Below are positions 35,301-38,906 of a stretch of DNA of 38,906 nt, piece by piece. The notes under the pieces are model-generated. The model did no database searches and was not told the origin of the DNA. It was given only the letters and a program-made list of their open reading frames with translations. Numbering within the stretch: the first letter of the stretch is position 1; each line of letters starts with the position of its first letter. Made by a program: the position numbers and the translations under genes. This DNA is from Oscillospiraceae bacterium (GTDB lineage Bacteria; Bacillota; Clostridia; Oscillospirales; Oscillospiraceae), in assembly GCA_017541995.1 (NCBI GenBank), contig JAFXYD010000117.1, forward strand, positions 1-38,906, given 5' to 3'.

Positions 35301-38300
35301 CGGACTTTTCAGCCAGGACCCGGCCCTCGGCCTCGATCTTGTAGCCGTGGAGGTAGAGGGGCTCGGTCTCGGAGCCGTTGGTCAGGCTGGCGGTGACGGT
35401 CTCCTCCTCGCCCTGGGCGGCCACGGCCACGGAGGTCTCCAGGTCGGCGGCCACGGGAACGGCCTCCTTGACCCAGACGGGGGCGGTGACGGCGATGTCG
35501 CCGTCGGCCTCCACCACGCGGACGTAGTAGTAGCCGTCGGTGTTGGGGATGGCGATTTCCTGCTCGAAGTCCCCGGCGTTGACCTCAAGCTTCTTCAGGC
35601 TCTTGCCGCCCTCGCCGATGATCTCCACGGTGGCGATCTTGTCGCTGCGGTCCGGGTCGGAGATGCTGAGTCTGGCGGTGACGGTCTCGGGCTGGGCGTC
35701 GTCGTCAATGGGGGCGATGTCGCCCAGCTTGTAGGACACGCCGTTCGCCTCCAGCTCATAGCTGATGCGGAGGTTCTGGTCCTCGGTGGAGTAGATGCGG
35801 CGCTCGTCCAGGGCCCGGTACAGGCCGATTTCGGAGAAGTCGTCCGTCAGAATGACGTCCCGGCAGGTGTTGGAGTCGCCCCAGCTGCCCTTGTGGTTGT
35901 CCTGGTTGTTGGTGGGACCCACGTGCCAGCCCATGGCCAGGCAGAGGTCGTATTCCTCGTAGGAGGGGAAGTAGGCGGAGCCGCCCACCTTGCCCTCGCC
36001 GTTGCCCACCTCGATGAGGTTCAGCACGTCGTCCCGCTTGGCGGTGTAGCCGGCGTAGTTGTCGAAGTTGCCGAAGGTCTTGCCGGGGTGGTTGAACTGG
36101 GAGACCACGGGCACGGCCGCGCCGCTCTCGTCAAAGGGGATGTACTTGGTGGCGTTGACGCCGGTGACCTCGGCGCCGCCCCGGGTGGTCTTGGCCTCGT
36201 TGCCGTCCACGTCCAGGCCCCGGTCGGCGTAGACCATCAGGTCGTTGTAGCGGTGCATACCGGCGTAGCCGGTCTTGTTGTTCAGCTCGGCGTTGTTCCG
36301 GGAGACCACGCCGTAGGTGTTGAAGCTGTTGGTGTGGCCGGGGCCGCCGGACCAGGTCATCTCGTAGCCGTAGACGCAGAGGAAGTCGTCGTAGCGGGCG
36401 TTGTACTCCGCGGCGGTGGCCCGGGCCTCCTCCCACTTGGTGGTGGTCTTGGCGGCGTTCTGGGTCAGAGAGCTCAGATCGTAGTAGCTGGAGGTGGTGG
36501 CGGTGGCGGTGGAGTCGAAGTAGTTGGAGTGGTCGGTGATGATGATGAAGTCCAGATCGTCCACGCCCTGGGCATGGCTATAGGCGTCCTCCAGGGTGCC
36601 GACGCCGTCGGAATACTCGGCGGTGTGGGCGTGGATCTGGCCGAAGTACAGGGTCTCGCCGCCCTCGCCCACGAAGAAGTTCCACTTCTTGACGGCGTTC
36701 TTGCCGTCGGCCCGGGTCACGCTGACCTCCACGCTGTGCTTGCCGTCCTCCAGATCGGAGGCGGGGGTGTAGGAGAATTTGTCGCCGTCAACGGCGCCGG
36801 TGACGGCCTCGCCGTCCAGCTGCATGGCGAAGCTGGGGTTCTCCTTGACGTTGGCGAAGGTGACGCCGATCTCGGGCCGCTTCTCGTCGCCGGTGGCGGA
36901 GTTGGCGGCGGGGAAGGCCGTCAGGATCAGAGGCTCGTCCAGGATATCGACAATTTTCGCGTCGTCGTAGGTCTTGCCCAGCGCATCCCCGACGACGACC
37001 AGAACCGTCAGCTTTTTGCCGCCCTCCAGCTCGAAGGCGGGAACGGTGAAGCTGCCCTTGCGGGCCTGCATGGTGACCTCGGCCTGCTGCAGGGGCTTGT
37101 TGTCCACGCGGAAGGAGGCGGAAATCTCGGTGGGCTCGCTGACGTCGCGGATCTCAAACTCCACAACGCAGTCGGAGCCGATGGCCGGGACAAAGTCCTT
37201 GATGGCCACCTCGGGGTTCACCACGTAGCCGGTGCCGTCCTTGTCCTCCATGGGCACGAAGCTCATGGCGAAGATCTCCGGAGTATCGGCCTTGTAGGAC
37301 CAGCCGGAGAAGACCTCGTTGAAGTACTCCACGCAGCACTTGCTGCTCTTGTAGCGGGCGGCCACGTTGTACATCACGTAGCCCCCGGCCACCTGGGTGA
37401 GGGTCCACTGGGTGTAGCCAATCTTGTCGGCCTCGGGCTCGGGGATCAGCAGCAGGGTCTCGTCGTTCTCAATGTGGGACTTGCCCTCGCCGTCGTCCAC
37501 CACCTTGTTCTCGGGCATGGCCAGATACCTGCCGTTGTTCTCGAAGCGGTAGCAGGTGTCGGAGCCCTCGTTCATGACCTCCACGGTGAAGATCATGCCG
37601 CCGTCGGCCACGTTCTCGTAGTCGATGCTGCCGTCCTCGTTGCGAATGGCCGCCGCGGCCAGCAGGGCGGGGGCGGAGACGTCCTCCCCGGTGGGCTGGC
37701 CGAAGACCGCCTTGGCGGCGGCGTTGTAGACCACGTACTTGCCGCCGTCGGCGGGCAGATCACCGGCAATGGCGATCTCGCCCACCCGGCCGTCCTCGTC
37801 GGCCTCGGTGGCGGCGATCTTCATCTGGAAATAGCTCGCTTTGAAGGAGGAGCTGTTGGGATTGTAGCTGTAGGGGCTGAAGCTGGAGCTGCCGTAGCTG
37901 GTGTACTGCTCCAGATAGACGTCGGAGCTGCCGTTCCACTTGTACTCGGCGTTCAGGAAGTTCCAGCAGCCGTCCACCCCGGCCTTGTCCGGGATGATGC
38001 TCCACTTGGAGCCGGGCTCCACGGCCTCGGTGAGGACCAGCTTTTCCTTGGTGTTCTCGTCCAGGTCCTTGACGGTCAGATACTTGCCGCCGATGGTCAG
38101 GTAGTAGACGGAGCCGGTCTTGATGAACTTCAGCACGGCGGCCCCGTTGGGCAGGGCCTTGATGCCGCTCTGATCGGGGCTCAGCTCCGCCTTCTTGGCG
38201 GGGGCCTTGCCGTTGTCCAGATCGGCGCCCAGGACGTAGCCGTCTACGTTGTAGATCACGCCGTAGCTGCCGTCAGCGGGCAGGCCGTTCAGAAAACGGG

Positions 38301-38403
38301 CCTGTTCCCCCTCTTCCACGGCGAAGCTCATCACCGGGAAGACGGAGAGCAGCATCGCCAGTGCCAGAAGCAGGGCAAGCGCTTTTGAGAAGTGCTTTTT
38401 CAT
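32329..38403 (-). CDS. Giant secreted PHP-domain (CehA/McbA-like) phosphoesterase with internal SLH domains
   Basis: A 2024-residue exported surface protein. ATG at 38403 follows AAGGAGG; signal peptide about 1-28. Approximate order: two related beta domains (35-200, 210-400; YGVIYNVDGYVLGA, KYVVYNAAAKAVFG), Ig-like regions (430-575), a PHP metallohydrolase domain (585-880) with FGQIHAHTAEYSDG (H591, H593), IIITDHSN, GYEMTW, SQFNHPGK and NNQDNH as probable metal ligands, beta regions (900-1090), a GATase1/Rossmann-like domain from about 1095, three SLH domains (about 1284-1465), a return to the Rossmann-like domain (about 1470-1575, SGATFISNYDL), two OB-fold-like domains (about 1580-1755), a FIVAR-like helical module (about 1788-1857), and a C-terminal beta domain (1865-2024) like the first. 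It may be a cell-surface phosphoesterase or nuclease-related enzyme; the substrate is unknown. Confidence 0.85.
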   Translation of the reverse strand: MKKHFSKALALLLALAMLLSVFPVMSFAVEEGEQARFLNGLPADGSYGVIYNVDGYVLGADLDNGKAPAKKAELSPDQSGIKALPNGAAVLKFIKTGSVYYLTIGGKYLTVKDLDENTKEKLVLTEAVEPGSKWSIIPDKAGVDGCWNFLNAEYKWNGSSDVYLEQYTSYGSSSFSPYSYNPNSSSFKASYFQMKIAATEADEDGRVGEIAIAGDLPADGGKYVVYNAAAKAVFGQPTGEDVSAPALLAAAAIRNEDGSIDYENVADGGMIFTVEVMNEGSDTCYRFENNGRYLAMPENKVVDDGEGKSHIENDETLLLIPEPEADKIGYTQWTLTQVAGGYVMYNVAARYKSSKCCVEYFNEVFSGWSYKADTPEIFAMSFVPMEDKDGTGYVVNPEVAIKDFVPAIGSDCVVEFEIRDVSEPTEISASFRVDNKPLQQAEVTMQARKGSFTVPAFELEGGKKLTVLVVVGDALGKTYDDAKIVDILDEPLILTAFPAANSATGDEKRPEIGVTFANVKENPSFAMQLDGEAVTGAVDGDKFSYTPASDLEDGKHSVEVSVTRADGKNAVKKWNFFVGEGGETLYFGQIHAHTAEYSDGVGTLEDAYSHAQGVDDLDFIIITDHSNYFDSTATATTSSYYDLSSLTQNAAKTTTKWEEARATAAEYNARYDDFLCVYGYEMTWSGGPGHTNSFNTYGVVSRNNAELNNKTGYAGMHRYNDLMVYADRGLDVDGNEAKTTRGGAEVTGVNATKYIPFDESGAAVPVVSQFNHPGKTFGNFDNYAGYTAKRDDVLNLIEVGNGEGKVGGSAYFPSYEEYDLCLAMGWHVGPTNNQDNHKGSWGDSNTCRDVILTDDFSEIGLYRALDERRIYSTEDQNLRISYELEANGVSYKLGDIAPIDDDAQPETVTARLSISDPDRSDKIATVEIIGEGGKSLKKLEVNAGDFEQEIAIPNTDGYYYVRVVEADGDIAVTAPVWVKEAVPVAADLETSVAVAAQGEEETVTASLTNGSETEPLYLHGYKIEAEGRVLAEKSGLEGVVEPGKTEQIQVPFTPSATEPAAVKSYEITVSFQVVFKGKELSYTKTISETSYPPEMMTYIGLDKGHDNFYVSGDYAGNEGNFIDICAQRGILCKYIDKGEMTKENLARFKAVLITVPRVKGDGLPAVWTADELEALADYAAKGGTILSFSKSDRYDPEDPADAPYEHYYSSANLSNLVNEAIGAKTRFVRGIVVDNDEKANEAYRVYFDGRDLVGDHLFTQGIVPSTNGSYQWYNGTGITIDPCLGFTDVKRSSWYHSAVDFVLEHGLMSGTGADKFGPSAKLTREMFVTILWQLAGKPAADIENPFTDVKSSNYSYKAILWALEQGITSGKSADRFDRKGSVTRQELAAFLYKYAESAGLDLSAQADLSVFPDAGSASSWARKALSWAVANGLISGNKVGEETLLQPKGTATRAQVAVILKKFAENAGLELPKADSAVTTLIAPYPTTWIANYKDNFTGSAYVPDYEKDTVMAKMGSGFALATAEKLSGGGWLVCSGATFISNYDLKYGIAANEQYENYMLVCNILDFIKNGPFDGEITPIAEVHKGEVGQEFTVEGTVTANASDYDKDTAFFDCIYVQDETRGINCFPVSGYYFVGEQVRVHGGVTYYCGEIELNLSNDYNGSIQVISNDVKPLEPTKVSCAEAMRDDNIGNLMKVTGVITEIHETAGVVDKIYVDDGSGEEAMFFINGYIQKESHALDGIAVGMNIEGIGIGSRDVDEENGGADGAVIVDDPSLYIKRLRVRARDELVIWAAELDTAELEAAIAEAEALDRSLYTEASLAALDQALAAAKAVMADPDKDQRAVTEARNALRAALEGLTEKPAVPADGFTLSTALSQGDRVLIYYPAGKLVLADSLNGTKVNGVAAEPVENKLEPVEGAAVYTVEYPEGDSVNFRLKMADGKYLTSAPTGNGMSFEESPNEYSLWYLEVLNAEAGTVVVHSTNAAYNDNKNQALEYYSGFTTYGYKGDQDSKYVFQIYAKPAE

Positions 38404-38478
38404 TGCGTTACCTCCTTATTTGATTTTTACAGGGGCGTGCCGCGAAAAGGGCGCAAAACCACCTATAAGGATAATCTC

Positions 38479-38507
38479 ATCATACCATAGTTCCCGGCGG
38501 ATTTCTA
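38479..38507 (-). promoter_or_regulatory. Candidate promoter of the giant PHP/SLH gene
   Basis: On the minus strand TAGAAA (38507-38502), a 17-base spacer and TATGAT (38484-38479) preceded by TGG (extended -10). It leaves a leader of about 75 bases. Confidence 0.6.
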
Positions 38508-38528
38508 CAGGAATTTTGGAATTCTTTG

Positions 38529-38557
38529 TAGAATTTACACAAGACACATGGTATAAT
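38529..38557 (+). promoter_or_regulatory. Plus-strand extended -10 promoter facing repeats
   Basis: TAGAAT (38529-38534), a 17-base spacer and TGGTATAAT (38549-38557) point to the right. No gene follows before the window ends at 38906; the target may lie beyond it. Confidence 0.45.
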
Positions 38558-38608
38558 CAGAGCGGCAAATCGGGATTCTGGTTATCGGCTTTACTCAGCC
38601 GCCGTTTC

Positions 38609-38632
38609 GTAGGGGCGGTCATTGGCCGCCCG
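38609..38632. repeat. Single GTAG hairpin unit
   Basis: GTAGGGGCGGTCATTGGCCG and its closing CCCG form one unit of the GTAG family, immediately before the larger composite element. Confidence 0.8.
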
Positions 38633-38667
38633 CCACACGTACCAGCTCTCCCCTCTGCACCCCGCCC

Positions 38668-38833
38668 GTAGGGGCGGTCACTGGCCGCCCGGTCCGCCAG
38701 AGGCGGACGATTTGCCGGAGGCAAATCCTGCCGGCTGCGTGAAATGGAAACGCCCCGATGAACGATACCGGGCTGGATCGCCCTGCGGGCGATTGTTTGC
38801 TCCGCAAACCGGGCGGCCGATGACCGCCCCTAC
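38668..38833. repeat. Composite BIME-like element of nested hairpins
   Basis: Outer arms GTAGGGGCGGTCACTGGCCG (from 38668) and the inverted copy ending CCGCCCCTAC (to 38833) enclose four stem-loops with 3-base loops: GTCCGCC-AGA-GGCGGAC (38692-38708), GATTTGCC-GGA-GGCAAATC (38709-38727), ATCGCCC-TGC-GGGCGAT (38777-38793) and GTTTGC-TCC-GCAAAC (38795-38809). A further inverted unit ends near 38892 (GGGCGGCCGATGGCCGCCCC). The stretch 38404-38906 has no gene other than the promoters noted. Confidence 0.85.
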
Positions 38834-38906
38834 GGACGGGTGATTAACGGCAGGCCTTCGCCTCGGGCGGGCGGCCGATGGCCGCCCCTATACGCCCTGT
38901 TTGCTG

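Noticed and set aside
32236-38388. A 2050-codon open frame on the plus strand, antisense to the giant PHP/SLH gene
   Set aside because: It is rich in Val/Leu/Gly/His/Gln in the way expected when GC-rich codons are read backwards, has no domains, no ribosome site, and starts inside a repeat array. The minus-strand frame has a signal peptide and recognisable domains.
38622-38843. Small plus-strand open frame of 73 codons near the right end
   Set aside because: It consists wholly of hairpin repeat DNA and lacks a ribosome site.

Overview
The window looks like chromosomal DNA from a GC-rich, anaerobic member of the Firmicutes (class Clostridia, most likely Oscillospirales/Oscillospiraceae). The evidence is indirect but consistent: consensus sigma-A promoters and strong AGGAGG-type ribosome binding sites, an S-box (SAM-I) riboswitch in front of metK, a YidC with a lipoprotein signal, a Jag (KhpB) partner, YbaK, ComB and EpsC-type CysE, three proteins with S-layer-homology (SLH) domains, and many GC-rich hairpin repeats between genes. 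No tRNA, rRNA, CRISPR array, prophage or complete insertion sequence was seen.

Layout. 1-364 is a repeat array. 365-3525 holds a YibE/F-like membrane protein (minus) and two unrecognised membrane-associated proteins (plus). 3686-8907 holds a GH2 glycosidase and a very large YfhO-family membrane protein. 9026-12257 is the classic rpmH-rnpA-yidD-yidC-jag cluster, without the dnaA and mnmE/mnmG neighbours that usually flank it. 12279-16565 continues with glycogen phosphorylase and a GH13 amylase. 16765-22235 contains a membrane protein with six RanBP2-type zinc fingers, a TraB/GumN lipoprotein and an SLH-anchored protein with a caspase/CHAT-like His-Cys pair. 22291-25455 (minus) holds glycogen synthase with a 150-residue disordered head, then ybaK-like and comB genes that overlap. 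25619-28021 holds cysE and riboswitch-controlled metK. 28235-31607 (minus) holds an SLH protein, a PAP2 phosphatase and a RodA/FtsW-type polymerase. 32329-38403 (minus) encodes a 2024-residue secreted PHP-phosphoesterase/SLH protein. 38404-38906 is again repeats.

How the genes fit together. Three themes recur: glycogen storage and use (glgP, GH13, glgA), the cell envelope (yidC/yidD, rodA, PAP2, YfhO, three SLH surface proteins) and sulfur/methyl metabolism (cysE, metK, possibly comB).

The most unusual content is: (i) a bacterial membrane protein with six exact W-x-C-x2-C-x3-N-x6-C-x2-C fingers; (ii) intergenic hairpins that begin with GTAG and occur singly, in arrays and as inverted GTAG...CTAC pairs, which resembles REP/BIME elements; (iii) an A/T-rich AATTGAAA repeat with covarying hairpins that overlaps promoter -35 boxes; (iv) a PHP-family surface giant whose SLH triplet seems to sit inside another domain; (v) a MetK in which the usual FSGKD lysine is methionine; and (vi) a GH2 gene carrying an in-frame hairpin-rich insert. 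All identifications are from reading the sequence; no database search was run.
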